A DNA stretch of 12,299 bases, taken from positions 1 through 12,299 of the forward strand of contig JAEZWY010000045.1 in the NCBI GenBank assembly GCA_023442905.1. Direction: 5' to 3'. Of the stretch, positions 1 to 7,554 are shown piece by piece (the first letter of the stretch is position 1; the number at the start of each line of letters is the position of its first letter). This DNA is from Bacillota bacterium (GTDB taxonomy: Bacteria; Bacillota; Bacilli; Lactobacillales; Aerococcaceae). Below the pieces are notes generated by a model that had not been told where the DNA came from, made no database searches, and saw only the letters and a list, made by a program, of their open reading frames with translations. The position numbers and the translations under genes were made by a program.

Positions 1-321
1 AACGTTTAAAGTTAATTTGTTACCTGCTAATTGTGCACGGTAACCAACACCAGTCATTTCAAGTTTCTTTTCGAATCCTTCAGAAACACCGACAACCATG
101 TTGTTTACTAATGCACGAGTAGTTCCGTGGATAGAACGTACTTCTTTATGGTCATTCGGACGAGTGAAAGTGATTTCTTTCTCTCCGATTTGAATATCAA
201 TTACAGGGTTGAACTCACGTGATAATTCGCCTTTAGGGCCTTTAACAGTGATAGTTGAACCAGCTTTTTCTACGGTTACGTTACTAGGAATCTCGATAAT
301 TTTATTACCAATACGACTCAT
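1..321 (-). CDS. rplF: 50S ribosomal protein L6, N-terminal part (cut by window edge)
   Basis: L6 binds 23S rRNA domain VI near the factor-binding site of the large subunit. The first 107 codons are visible, starting at ATG 321-319 and running off the left edge; the family is about 178 aa, so some 70 residues are missing. The N-terminus MSRIGNKIIEIP, the VKGPKGELSR segment and the VGYRAQ stretch are typical L6 sequence. The ribosome binding site is imperfect (AGGCAGGTG, 8 bases before ATG) compared with the clean AGGAGG sites elsewhere in the operon. It follows rpsH after 48 AT-rich bases that contain no terminator, so it is read as part of the same operon. Confidence 0.97.
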   Translation of the reverse strand, partial: MSRIGNKIIEIPSNVTVEKAGSTITVKGPKGELSREFNPVIDIQIGEKEITFTRPNDHKEVRSIHGTTRALVNNMVVGVSEGFEKKLEMTGVGYRAQLAGNKLTLNV

Positions 322-369
322 CTAGACTGCACCTGCCTTTCAATTTTGTTTTTTATTTTTTGTTATTAA

Positions 370-768
370 TTACCAAACGTAAGCTAAAACTTCGCCACCA
401 ATGTTTTTAGCACGAGCTGCTTTATCAGTAATAACACCTTCAGATGTTGAAACTAATGCAGTACCTAAGCCATTTAAAACTTTAGGAATTTGATCACTTT
501 TCGCGTATACACGTAAACCTGGTTTAGAGATACGTTTTAAGTTTGTGATTACTCGTTGGTTATCGCTAGTGTATTTCATGAATACACGGATAACGTTTTG
601 TTTATCATCTTCGATGATTTCGTAATCTTTGATATATCCTTCTTCTTTAAGGATAGCAGCAATATTTTCTTTGATTTTTGATGATGGACTTTCGAATGAT
701 TCGTGGCGCACCATGTTGGCGTTACGAATACGAGTTAAAAAGTCCGCAATTGGATCAGTCATGACCAT
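370..768 (-). CDS. rpsH: 30S ribosomal protein S8
   Basis: S8 is a primary 16S rRNA-binding protein of the small-subunit platform; in E. coli it is also the translational repressor of the spc operon. The 132-aa length equals the Bacillus homologue. The N-terminus MVMTDPIADFLTRIRNAN and the C-terminal GGEVLAYVW are family hallmarks, and the RISKPGLRVY segment is intact. The first ATG (768) is preferred over the ATG two codons later because AAAGGAGGG lies 11 bases before it and would be 17 bases from the second. The gene sits between rpsN and rplF as usual. Confidence 0.98.
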   Translation of the reverse strand: MVMTDPIADFLTRIRNANMVRHESFESPSSKIKENIAAILKEEGYIKDYEIIEDDKQNVIRVFMKYTSDNQRVITNLKRISKPGLRVYAKSDQIPKVLNGLGTALVSTSEGVITDKAARAKNIGGEVLAYVW

Positions 769-804
769 TACGAGTACACCCTCCTTTACTTAATTACCAG
801 AAAT

Positions 805-990
805 TTACCAGCTTGCTTTTTTGACTCCAGGAATTTCCCCTTTATAGGCAAGTTCACGAAGGCAAATACGGCATAATTTAAATTTACGGTAAACTGAATG
901 TGGGCGTCCACAACGTTCACAACGAGTATATTCTTGAGTAGAATATTTAGCTGGTTTCTTGTTCTTTTCGATCATTGATTTTTTTGCCAA
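805..990 (-). CDS. rpsN: 30S ribosomal protein S14, zinc-binding type Z
   Basis: S14 belongs to the head of the small subunit. Two CxxC pairs (C24/C27 and C40/C43 in 61-aa numbering) mark the zinc-binding type, unlike the longer zinc-free paralogue. I place the start at TTG 990-988, giving the standard 61 aa beginning MAKKSMIEKN. An upstream in-frame GTG at 999-997 would add three residues (64 aa), but the AAGGAGG ribosome binding site ends only one base before that GTG, which is too close, while it is 10 bases from the TTG. The remainder, including CERCGRPHSVYRKFKLCRIC and the GVKKASW end, matches the family. Confidence 0.95.
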   Translation of the reverse strand: MAKKSMIEKNKKPAKYSTQEYTRCERCGRPHSVYRKFKLCRICLRELAYKGEIPGVKKASW

Positions 991-1017
991 ATTACTCACG
1001 CCTCCTTCAAGACTTTA

Positions 1018-1560
1018 TTATTTTTGGAATGGCATTCCTAGTTGAGTTAATAATTCTAATGATTCTTCGTCAGATTCAGCAGTTGTAACAATTACGATGT
1101 CCATACCACGTACTTTAGATACTTTATCAAAGTCGATTTCTGGGAAGATCAATTGTTCACGGATACCTAATGTATAGTTACCACGACCATCGAATGAGCG
1201 GTTGCTGATACCACGGAAGTCACGTACACGAGGTAGTGAAACTGTTACTAATCTGTCGAAGAATTCATACATACGTTCACCACGTAAAGTAACTTTAGTA
1301 CCGATTGGCATACCTTCACGTAAACGGAAACCAGCGATTGATTTCTTAGCAGTTGTAATAACTGGTTTTTGACCAGCGATTAATGTTAATTCTTCAACAG
1401 CGTTTTCTAAGTTTTTCGCGTTAGATACTGCATCACCAACACCCATGTTGATAACGATTTTATCTAATTTAGGTGCTTGCATGATTGAGCTATAGTTAAA
1501 TTTTTCAATCATTGACGGAACTACTTCATTTTTATATTTTTCTTGTAAACGATTAGCCAT
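1018..1560 (-). CDS. rplE: 50S ribosomal protein L5
   Basis: L5 binds 5S rRNA and helps form the central protuberance of the large subunit. The 180-aa length is normal for Firmicutes. Recognisable segments are INMGVGDA near residue 40, AGFRLREGMPIGTKVTLRG in the middle, and the C-terminal TTAESDEE region ending GMPFQK. The ATG overlaps the rplX stop by one base (TAATG) and its GAGGAGG ribosome binding site lies inside the acidic tail of rplX, so translation of the two genes is probably coupled. Confidence 0.98.
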   Translation of the reverse strand: MANRLQEKYKNEVVPSMIEKFNYSSIMQAPKLDKIVINMGVGDAVSNAKNLENAVEELTLIAGQKPVITTAKKSIAGFRLREGMPIGTKVTLRGERMYEFFDRLVTVSLPRVRDFRGISNRSFDGRGNYTLGIREQLIFPEIDFDKVSKVRGMDIVIVTTAESDEESLELLTQLGMPFQK

Positions 1561-1898
1561 TATTCAGCGTCCTCCTCTCCTGATACTGCTTCAGCGATTA
1601 CTTCGCCTGATTTTTTCGCTACACGAACACGTTTACCATCTTGTTCTTGGTAACCAACACGTGTTGCTTCGCCTGTTTTAGGGTCTACTAGTTGTACGTT
1701 AGATACATGAATAGGTGCTTCAACTTCAATGATACCGCCTTGAGGGTTCATTTGAGTTGGACGTTGATGTTTTTTAACGATGTTTACACCTTCAACAACA
1801 ACTTTGTCTGCTTTTGGCAAAGCTTGTTTTACACGACCTTGTTTGCCTTTGTCTTTACCGGCAATAACGATAACTGTGTCATTTGCTTTTACTTTCAT
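1560..1898 (-). CDS. rplX: 50S ribosomal protein L24
   Basis: L24 is an early assembly initiator that binds the 5' domain of 23S rRNA. The N-terminal KOW motif is visible (VIVIAGKDKGKQGRV, about residues 9-23), followed by GVNIVKKHQRP and the NPQGGII segment. At 112 aa it is slightly longer than the Bacillus protein (about 103 aa) because of an acidic C-terminal tail (EAVSGEEDAE). That tail also carries the ribosome binding site of rplE on the DNA level, so its codons are under two constraints. Its own ribosome binding site is AAGGAGGTG. Confidence 0.97.
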   Translation of the reverse strand: MKVKANDTVIVIAGKDKGKQGRVKQALPKADKVVVEGVNIVKKHQRPTQMNPQGGIIEVEAPIHVSNVQLVDPKTGEATRVGYQEQDGKRVRVAKKSGEVIAEAVSGEEDAE

Positions 1899-1930
1899 TT
1901 AAACGGGCACCTCCTTATTTTCTTCAGATT

Positions 1931-2299
1931 TTAGATTACTTCTGGAGCTAATGAAATAATACGCATATAGTTGTTGTCACGTAATTCACGTGCAACTGGA
2001 CCAAAGATACGTGTTCCACGAGGAGATTTATCGTCACGAATAATTACACATGCATTTTCGTCGAATTTGATGTAAGAACCATCTGGACGACGAACGCCGC
2101 TCTTAGTACGAACGATAACTGCTTTAACTACATCACCTTTTTTGACAACTCCACCTGGTGTTGCATTTTTAACAGTTGCCACGATAACATCACCAATGTT
2201 TGCAGTTTTACGGCCAGATCCGCCTAATACTTTAATCGTTAGGACTTCACGTGCGCCTGAGTTATCTGCTACTTTTAAACGAGTTTCTGATTGAATCAT
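1931..2299 (-). CDS. rplN: 50S ribosomal protein L14
   Basis: L14 lies at the subunit interface, contacts 16S rRNA in bridge formation and is the docking site of the silencing factor RsfS. The protein is 122 aa, the standard bacterial length, and colinear with the family: MIQSETRLKVADNSGA at the start, the ATPGGVVKKGDVVKAVIVR core and the FGPVARELR segment near the end. AAGGAGGT lies 9 bases before ATG 2299. It sits between rpsQ and rplX in the usual order. Confidence 0.98.
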   Translation of the reverse strand: MIQSETRLKVADNSGAREVLTIKVLGGSGRKTANIGDVIVATVKNATPGGVVKKGDVVKAVIVRTKSGVRRPDGSYIKFDENACVIIRDDKSPRGTRIFGPVARELRDNNYMRIISLAPEVI

Positions 2300-2326
2300 T
2301 TATAGAGTACCTCCTTCCAGTTGTTA

Positions 2327-2590
2327 TTAGATAATGATTGATTCTTCAACGATTTCAACAAGACGGAAGTATTTGTCTTTTGACAATGGACGAGTTTCCG
2401 CGATGCGGACGATGTCACCCATTTTTGCTGAATTGTTTTCATCATGTGCTTTGTATTTCTTAGAATATTTGATACGTTTACCATATGTTGGATGGAATTT
2501 GAAAGTATCAACTTGGACTGTGATTGTTTTCTCCATTTTGTCAGAAACAACACGGCCTTGTAACACTTTACGGTTATTACGTTCTTCCAT
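2327..2590 (-). CDS. rpsQ: 30S ribosomal protein S17
   Basis: S17 is a primary 16S rRNA-binding protein of the small-subunit body, with an OB fold. The 87 aa match the family, with GRVVSDKMEKTITVQV at the N-terminal side and the S17 signature GDIVRIAETRPLSKDK near residues 58-73, followed by FRLVEI. AAAGGAGG precedes ATG 2590 by 10 bases. It lies 29 bases after the rpmC stop and 27 bases before the rplN start. Confidence 0.98.
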   Translation of the reverse strand: MEERNNRKVLQGRVVSDKMEKTITVQVDTFKFHPTYGKRIKYSKKYKAHDENNSAKMGDIVRIAETRPLSKDKYFRLVEIVEESIII

Positions 2591-2619
2591 GGACAGGTTT
2601 CCTCCTTTACTGAATTTTC

Positions 2620-2811
2620 TTACGCTTCTTGATTACGTAACGCAGTTTTAACACGTGCGATATCTTTACGAACAGCTTTAATACGAGCTGTGTTTTCTAA
2701 TTGACCAGTTGCCAATTGGAATCGTAAGTTGAATAATTCTTGACGATATTCTTGTTCTTTAGCAGTAAGTTCAGCAGTGGAAAGATCTTTAATATCTGTA
2801 AATTTAGTCAT
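2620..2811 (-). CDS. rpmC: 50S ribosomal protein L29
   Basis: L29 lies beside the exit tunnel and forms part of the docking surface for nascent-chain factors. I start it at ATG 2811, giving 63 aa beginning MTKFTDIKDLS, which is the normal family length. The frame is open seven codons further upstream to an ATG at 2832, but those residues (MKLVVNL) are not L29-like, and a GGTGGTG ribosome binding site lies at the right distance from 2811. The start overlaps the rplP stop by 8 bases (ATGACTAA), suggesting translational coupling. The L-FNLRFQLATGQLEN core is typical. Confidence 0.95.
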   Translation of the reverse strand: MTKFTDIKDLSTAELTAKEQEYRQELFNLRFQLATGQLENTARIKAVRKDIARVKTALRNQEA

Positions 2812-3232
2812 TAGATTCACCACCAATTTCACGTTTTACGATTTTAGTACGAATAGGTAATTTGTGAGATGCTAAACGCAATGCTTCTTTAGCTACTTCT
2901 TCTGGAACGCCGGCAACTTCAAATAAGATTTTACCGCGTTTAACTGGAGATACCCAACCTTCTGGAGCACCTTTACCAGAACCCATACGAACACCAATTG
3001 CTTTAGCTGTATAAGATTTATGTGGGAAGATTTTAATCCATACTTTCCCACCACGTTTCATGTAACGTGTCATAGCAATACGAGATGCTTCAATTTGACG
3101 GTTAGTGATCCATGCTGAATCTAATGCTTGCAAGCCGTATTCACCGTATGCAATTTCTTTTCCGCCTTTAGCTTCACCACGCATTTTACCACGGAATTCA
3201 CGTCTGTGTTTTACACGTTTAGGTACTAACAT
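2804..3232 (-). CDS. rplP: 50S ribosomal protein L16
   Basis: L16 helps organise the A site of the peptidyl transferase region and is the target of evernimicin-type resistance changes. The 142 aa are near the usual 144. The N-terminus MLVPKRVKHRREFRGKMRG, the WITNRQIEASRIAMTRYMKRGG segment and KPVKRGK-like VSPVKRGKILFEVAG stretch fit the family. A GGGAGG site that overlaps the end of rpsC lies 8 bases before ATG 3232, and only 3 bases separate the two genes. Confidence 0.98.
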   Translation of the reverse strand: MLVPKRVKHRREFRGKMRGEAKGGKEIAYGEYGLQALDSAWITNRQIEASRIAMTRYMKRGGKVWIKIFPHKSYTAKAIGVRMGSGKGAPEGWVSPVKRGKILFEVAGVPEEVAKEALRLASHKLPIRTKIVKREIGGESND

Positions 3233-3235
3233 GTT

Positions 3236-3886
3236 TTAAGCCTCCCCTTGAATATTTTTTGTTGGAAGGATTTCACCACGGCATACCCATGTTTTAATAC
3301 CGATCTTACCGTAAGTAGTGTCGGCTTCTTCCCATGAGTAGTCGATGTCCGCACGCAATGTATGCAATGGAACAGTTCCTTCTACTTGAGTTTCTGAACG
3401 CGCCATGTCGGCACCATTCAAACGACCTGAGATTTGTACTTTGACACCTTTAGCTCCAGATTTCATTGTGCGTTGGATTGCTTGTTTTTGCGCACGACGG
3501 AAAGCTACACGGTTTTCTAATTGTTGAGCGATTGACTCACCAACTAATTTAGCATCTAATTCAGGTTTTTTAATTTCTACAATGTTGATGTGTACTTTTT
3601 TACCTGTACGGTTGTTTAAAGTTTTACGTAATGCGTCAACTTCAGAACCACCTTTACCGATAACCATACCTGGTTTAGCAGTGTGGATGTTTACGTTAAC
3701 TTTGTTTGCAGCACGTTCAATTTCAACTTGAGATACAGAAGCATCTTTTAATGTTTCAGCGATATATTCGCGGATATGTAAGTCTTCGTGTAAAGTATCT
3801 GCAAAGTCTTTTTCTGCATACCAACGAGCGTCCCAATCTTTGATGACGCCGATACGCATACCGATAGGATTAATCTTTTGTCCCAT
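3236..3886 (-). CDS. rpsC: 30S ribosomal protein S3
   Basis: S3 forms the mRNA entry side of the small subunit. The 216-aa protein begins MGQKINPIGMRIG and carries a type II KH RNA-binding domain with its GxxG loop in VIGKGG (residues 75-80). The C-terminal domain shows the GLRADIDY-like LRADIDYSWEEADTTYGKIG region and ends with a short tail. It starts 3 bases after rplV, with GAGGAGG placed in the last codons of rplV. Confidence 0.98.
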   Translation of the reverse strand: MGQKINPIGMRIGVIKDWDARWYAEKDFADTLHEDLHIREYIAETLKDASVSQVEIERAANKVNVNIHTAKPGMVIGKGGSEVDALRKTLNNRTGKKVHINIVEIKKPELDAKLVGESIAQQLENRVAFRRAQKQAIQRTMKSGAKGVKVQISGRLNGADMARSETQVEGTVPLHTLRADIDYSWEEADTTYGKIGIKTWVCRGEILPTKNIQGEA

Positions 3887-3889
3887 TAA

Positions 3890-4246
3890 TTATGCCTCCT
3901 CTGCTGTTTTTACTACCACTGTAATGTGGCTTGTACGTTTGTTGATTCTAGAAGCTGAACCTTTCGCACGTGGACGGAAACGTTTCATTGTTGGTCCTTC
4001 GTTTACGAATGCTTCGCTTACTACTAAGTTTGCTGGCTCTAAGCCAAAGTTGTGTTCTGCGTTAGCAATTGCAGACATTAACACTTTCTCTACAGCAGGA
4101 GATGCTGAACGAGGAGTGTTTTTTAAGATTGCAATAGCTTCACCGACAGTTTTGTTGCGGATTAAGTCAACAACTAAACGAGCTTTACGAGCAGAAACGC
4201 GAACTGTGTTTGCAGTTGCTTTTGCAGATGTAATTTGTTCTGCCAT
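3890..4246 (-). CDS. rplV: 50S ribosomal protein L22
   Basis: L22 contacts all six 23S rRNA domains and its long beta-hairpin lines the exit tunnel, where changes give macrolide resistance. The protein is 118 aa, with VSARKARLVVDLIRNK near the N-terminus and the hairpin tip region RFRPRAKGSASRINKRTSH near residues 88-106. I see no insertion or deletion in the hairpin. GAGGAGG lies 9 bases before ATG 4246. Confidence 0.98.
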   Translation of the reverse strand: MAEQITSAKATANTVRVSARKARLVVDLIRNKTVGEAIAILKNTPRSASPAVEKVLMSAIANAEHNFGLEPANLVVSEAFVNEGPTMKRFRPRAKGSASRINKRTSHITVVVKTAEEA

Positions 4247-4267
4247 TCTTTATTTCCTCCTCTCAGA

Positions 4268-4546
4268 TTAACGACGAGTTGTCTTGTCGTCAGCGCCATG
4301 TCCTTTGTATGTACGAGTTGGTACGAATTCACCTAATTTGTGACCTACCATATCTTCTTGGATATAAACTGGTACATGTTTGCGGCCATCGTATACAGCA
4401 ATTGTTAACCCAACAAAGTTAGGGAAAATTGTTGAACGACGTGACCATGTTTTAATTACTTGTTTCTTTTGTGCGTCTTGTTGTGCAACCACTTTTTTCA
4501 TTAAATGGTCATCACAAAAAGGTCCTTTTTTCAAGCTACGGCTCAT
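4268..4546 (-). CDS. rpsS: 30S ribosomal protein S19
   Basis: S19 sits in the head of the small subunit and contacts L5 and tRNA. The 92 aa begin MSRSLKKGPFCDDHL and include the family signature around VGHKLGEFVPTRTYKGH; the end ADDKTTRR is typical. AAGGGAG lies 10 bases before ATG 4546. It follows rplB by 37 bases and precedes rplV by 21 bases. Confidence 0.98.
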   Translation of the reverse strand: MSRSLKKGPFCDDHLMKKVVAQQDAQKKQVIKTWSRRSTIFPNFVGLTIAVYDGRKHVPVYIQEDMVGHKLGEFVPTRTYKGHGADDKTTRR

Positions 4547-4583
4547 ATGTATTTGGCTCCCTTCGCTATCCTATTTAATGTGA

Positions 4584-5417
4584 TTACTTAGAGTTACGAC
4601 GACGTACAATTAATTTATTGCTACGTGCGTTCTTATCACGAGTCTTAATACCACGTGCAGGTTTACCCCATGGTGTCATTGGACTTGGACGTCCGACTGG
4701 AGCTTTACCTTCACCACCACCGTGAGGGTGATCGTTAGGGTTCATTACAGATCCACGAACAGTTGGACGTTTACCTGCCCAACGAGAGCGTCCTGCTTTA
4801 CCTACGTTAATTAAGCTGTGTTGTTCGTTACCTACAACACCAACTGTTGCACGACAAGTACCTAAGATCATACGAACTTCACCAGAAGCTAGTTTAACCA
4901 ATACGTATTTGTCTTCTTTACCTAACACTTGAGCGCTAGCACCAGCAGAGCGAACTAATTGTCCACCTTTACCAGGTTTAGTTTCAATGTTATGTACTAA
5001 AGTACCAACAGGGATGTTTTTCAATGGTAATGCATTACCAACTTTGATATCTGCAGCTTCACCAGAAGAAATACGAGCACCAACTTGTAAACCTTTAGGT
5101 GCGATGATGTAAGCTTTAATACCATCTGTATAGTGGATTAATGCAATGTTAGCTGAACGGTTTGGATCGTACTCAATAGCTTTCACTACACCTTCAACGT
5201 TGTCTTTATTACGTTTGAAGTCAATAATACGGTAAGCTTGTTTGTGTCCACCACCGTGATGACGAACTGTAATGCGACCGTTGTTGTTACGACCAGCACG
5301 TTTGCTTTGTGATTCTAACAATGTTTTTTCAGGAGTTGTTTTTGTGATTTCTGAGAAATCTGAACCTGACATGTTACGACGACCGTTAGTCGTTGCTTTA
5401 TATGTTTTTATCGCCAC
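4584..5417 (-). CDS. rplB: 50S ribosomal protein L2
   Basis: L2 is one of the largest and most conserved ribosomal proteins, needed for subunit joining and close to the peptidyl transferase centre. The 277 aa include the RNA-binding RNNNGRITVRHHGGGHK stretch (43-59) and the NPNDHPHGGGEG loop (226-237), whose histidine at 230 corresponds to the functionally important H229 of E. coli. The start is GTG (5417-5415), preceded by GGAGG, and gives MAIKTYKATTNGRR as expected. It begins 21 bases after rplW. Confidence 0.98.
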   Translation of the reverse strand: MAIKTYKATTNGRRNMSGSDFSEITKTTPEKTLLESQSKRAGRNNNGRITVRHHGGGHKQAYRIIDFKRNKDNVEGVVKAIEYDPNRSANIALIHYTDGIKAYIIAPKGLQVGARISSGEAADIKVGNALPLKNIPVGTLVHNIETKPGKGGQLVRSAGASAQVLGKEDKYVLVKLASGEVRMILGTCRATVGVVGNEQHSLINVGKAGRSRWAGKRPTVRGSVMNPNDHPHGGGEGKAPVGRPSPMTPWGKPARGIKTRDKNARSNKLIVRRRNSK

Positions 5418-5438
5418 GTGAATTTCCTCCTATCTTAA

Positions 5439-5729
5439 TTATTCTGCTTCGTTTCCGAAGATTTCGATTGATTGACCTTCAGCGATGGTTACGATTGCTT
5501 TACGGCGTTTACGTGTATAACCAGCAAAACGTCCCATACGTTTTAATTTACCGCGAACGTTCATGATGTTTACGTTTTTCACGTCTACGTTGAACAATTC
5601 TTCGATTGCTTGTTTAACTTCTGTTTTGTTTGCTTTAACAGCAACTTCAAAAGTGTATTTGTTTTCGTCCATTTTCAACATAGATTCTTCTGTGATGATT
5701 GGGCGAATAATTACGTCGTGTGCCAACAT
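5439..5729 (-). CDS. rplW: 50S ribosomal protein L23
   Basis: L23 lies at the tunnel exit and docks trigger factor and the signal recognition particle. The 96 aa show IIRPIITEESM near the N-terminus, KYTFEVAVKANKTEVKQAIEELF, and the basic GRFAGYTRKRRKAIVT segment. The ATG overlaps the rplD stop by one base (TAATG), and the GAGGAGGT ribosome binding site lies within the last codons of rplD, suggesting coupled translation. Confidence 0.98.
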   Translation of the reverse strand: MLAHDVIIRPIITEESMLKMDENKYTFEVAVKANKTEVKQAIEELFNVDVKNVNIMNVRGKLKRMGRFAGYTRKRRKAIVTIAEGQSIEIFGNEAE

Positions 5730-6352
5730 TATGCTAGTACCTCCTCTACGTTAGAAAGTGCTGCTTTTGTAATGATGACTTTTTCAGAGTTAACTAAGTC
5801 GAATACGTTAACGTTGTTTTCATCAACTACTTTTACGTTTGGTAAGTTACGAGCTGATAATTGTGCGTTGTCGTTGTCTTTGTTAATTACAACTAAAACT
5901 TTATTTTCAACTTGTAAGTTATTCAACACTTCTTGGAATAATTTAGTTTTTGGTGTTTCGAATGCTAATTCATCAACAACGATGAAGTTGTTTTCTGCTA
6001 CCTTGTTAGATAATGCAGAACGTAAAGCTAAACGACGAACTTTACGAGGTAATTTGTAAGCATATGAACGAGGTGTTGGTCCGAATGCACGGCCACCGCC
6101 TACCCATTGTGGAGAGCGGATTGAACCTTGACGAGCACGACCTGTACCTTTTTGACGCCATGGTTTACGTCCACCACCGCTAACTTCTGAACGTCCTTTA
6201 ACTTTGTGAGTACCTTGACGTAATGAAGCTTGTTGCATAATAACTACATCGTAGATTGCATTTTCATTTGGTTCAATTGCGAAGATTTCATCGTTTAATG
6301 TGATTTCGCCAGCTTGTGAACCGTCTTGTTTAAATAATGTAATGTTTGCCAT
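5729..6352 (-). CDS. rplD: 50S ribosomal protein L4
   Basis: L4 has a globular domain on the ribosome surface and a long loop into the exit tunnel. The loop region is visible at KPWRQKGTGRARQGSIRSPQ, the site of macrolide-resistance changes, and appears to be wild type. The 207-aa length is normal. In E. coli L4 represses its own S10 operon by binding the leader; whether that occurs here cannot be read from the sequence. AAGGAGG lies 9 bases before ATG 6352. Confidence 0.98.
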   Translation of the reverse strand: MANITLFKQDGSQAGEITLNDEIFAIEPNENAIYDVVIMQQASLRQGTHKVKGRSEVSGGGRKPWRQKGTGRARQGSIRSPQWVGGGRAFGPTPRSYAYKLPRKVRRLALRSALSNKVAENNFIVVDELAFETPKTKLFQEVLNNLQVENKVLVVINKDNDNAQLSARNLPNVKVVDENNVNVFDLVNSEKVIITKAALSNVEEVLA

Positions 6353-6375
6353 GAAACTGTTCCTCCTTCCTGGTA

Positions 6376-7011
6376 TTATTCAGCAGATTTAACTGCAGAT
6401 TTGATTGTTACCATAGATTTTTTAGCACCTGGAACGTTACCTTTGATTAAGATGACGTTGCGCTCTGCATCTACTTTAACGATTTCTAGGTTTTGGATAG
6501 TAATTTGAGTACCACCAGTTTGTCCTGGTAAGTTTTTACCTTTGAATACTTTAGAAGCATCCGATGCCATACCCATTGAACCTGGGCTGCGGTGGTAATG
6601 AGAACCGTGTGACATAGGTCCACGTGATTGTCCATGACGCTTAATAGCACCTTGGAATCCTTTACCTTTTGAAGTACCCGTAACATCAACGATGTCTCCT
6701 GCTTGGAAGATATCAACCTTGATTTCTGATCCAACTTCGTAATCTCCTAGCTCAACATCTTTGAATTCTTTAATGAAGCGCTTAGGAGTAGTTTCTGCTT
6801 TTGCTACATGACCTTTGTGAGGTTTGTTTGCCAACACTTCACGTTTGTCGTCAAAACCAACTTGGATAGCTTCGTAGCCATCAGTTTCGTTTGTTTTAGC
6901 TTGTAAAACAACGTTTGGTTGTGCTTCGATAACTGTAACTGGTACTAATTCACCAGTTTCTGTAAAGAATTGTGTCATACCTACTTTTTTTCCTAAGATT
7001 CCTTTAGTCAT
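6376..7011 (-). CDS. rplC: 50S ribosomal protein L3
   Basis: L3 is an early assembly protein whose central extension reaches the peptidyl transferase centre. The 211 aa begin MTKGILGKKVGMTQFF and carry the extension GQSRGPMSHGSHYHRSPGSM, the region where oxazolidinone and pleuromutilin resistance changes occur; it looks unaltered. GGAGG lies 7 bases before ATG 7011. The 67-base gap to rpsJ is the longest inside the operon after its start and contains no clear terminator or promoter. Confidence 0.98.
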   Translation of the reverse strand: MTKGILGKKVGMTQFFTETGELVPVTVIEAQPNVVLQAKTNETDGYEAIQVGFDDKREVLANKPHKGHVAKAETTPKRFIKEFKDVELGDYEVGSEIKVDIFQAGDIVDVTGTSKGKGFQGAIKRHGQSRGPMSHGSHYHRSPGSMGMASDASKVFKGKNLPGQTGGTQITIQNLEIVKVDAERNVILIKGNVPGAKKSMVTIKSAVKSAE

Positions 7012-7078
7012 GAGTACACCTCCGTATAATTTTTTATTTAATAATTGGGTTAACTAATTTATTGCGATGATTCTGGAA

Positions 7079-7387
7079 TTATAATTTAATTTCGATGTCT
7101 ACGCCTGATGGTAAATCTAATTTCATTAACGCATCAACAGTTTTAGGTGTTGGGTTAACGATGTCGATTAAACGTTTGTGCGTACGCATTTCGAATTGTT
7201 CACGTGAATCCTTGTATTTGTGTGTTGCACGGATTACTGTGAATAATGAGCGTTCAGTAGGCAATGGAATTGGACCTGATACTTCTGCTCCTGTACGTTG
7301 TGCAGTATCAACAATTTTAGCTGCTGATTGATCTAATGCACGGTGTTCGTAAGCTTTTAAACGAATACGAATTTTTTGTTTTGCCAT
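7079..7387 (-). CDS. rpsJ: 30S ribosomal protein S10 (NusE), first gene of the operon
   Basis: S10 is part of the small-subunit head and, as NusE, links RNA polymerase to the ribosome through NusG and NusB. The 102 aa match the family (MAKQKIRIRLKAYEHRALDQ; GPIPLPTERSLFTVIRATHK). Lysine 57, in the loop where tetracycline/tigecycline-resistance changes arise, is wild type. GAGGAGG lies 8 bases before ATG 7387. It is the promoter-proximal gene of the operon, with a leader of about 160 nt. Confidence 0.98.
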   Translation of the reverse strand: MAKQKIRIRLKAYEHRALDQSAAKIVDTAQRTGAEVSGPIPLPTERSLFTVIRATHKYKDSREQFEMRTHKRLIDIVNPTPKTVDALMKLDLPSGVDIEIKL

Positions 7388-7548
7388 GACTTTTTCCTCC
7401 TCGTCATATTTTAAATTTGACTTGCTCCGTATGAATTACCGGCCACCCTTATGGCAATGCTACCGGGTGTGTCGCAACCTCATACATCACTGCTTATTGG
7501 TGTATCAACGTTTTCACGCAAATACTGTTGTTCCGTATAAAACGGCAC
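7388..7548 (-). promoter_or_regulatory. Putative structured 5' leader of the S10 operon mRNA
   Basis: If transcription starts about 7 bases after the -10 box at 7555-7560, the rpsJ mRNA has a leader of about 160 nt. In RNA sense, GUAUGA (7485-7480) can pair with UCAUAC (7434-7429), and AUUGCC (7458-7453) with GGUAAU (7440-7435, one G-U pair). The two helices would abut at 7434/7435, giving a branched structure upstream of the ribosome binding site. An alternative pairing, AUACA (7505-7501) with UGUAU (7486-7482), uses part of the first helix. A CCGU/ACGG hairpin lies near the 5' end. I do not recognise a named leader family. The pairings were found by eye, without energy calculation. Confidence 0.4.
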
Positions 7549-7554
7549 CCAATT

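Noticed and set aside
1692..1934. Plus-strand open frame of 80 codons opposite rplX
   Set aside because: It lies entirely antisense to rplX and its start region, has no ribosome binding site and encodes a Phe-rich string typical of an antisense shadow.
2296..2553. Minus-strand 85-codon frame overlapping rpsQ in another frame
   Set aside because: It overlaps nearly the whole of rpsQ, which is certain, and its product has no recognisable features.
2812..2832. Longer rpmC start at ATG 2832
   Set aside because: It adds seven residues unlike L29, deepens the overlap with rplP, and lacks a well placed ribosome binding site compared with ATG 2811.
3840..4271. Plus-strand open frame of 143 codons opposite rplV and the start of rpsC
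   Set aside because: Antisense to two clear ribosomal protein genes, with no ribosome binding site and no recognisable domain.
5610..6059. Plus-strand open frame of 149 codons opposite rplW and rplD
   Set aside because: Antisense to conserved ribosomal genes; the open frame follows from their codon bias.
7441..7460. GGGTGG-like stretch in the rpsJ leader as a T-box
   Set aside because: The full T-box sequence (AGGGTGGNACCGCG), Stem I features and a following antiterminator/terminator pair are missing, and rpsJ is not a usual T-box target.
7451..7540. Plus-strand 29-codon frame opposite the rpsJ leader
   Set aside because: No ribosome binding site before the ATG and no promoter; it lies antisense to the predicted leader.
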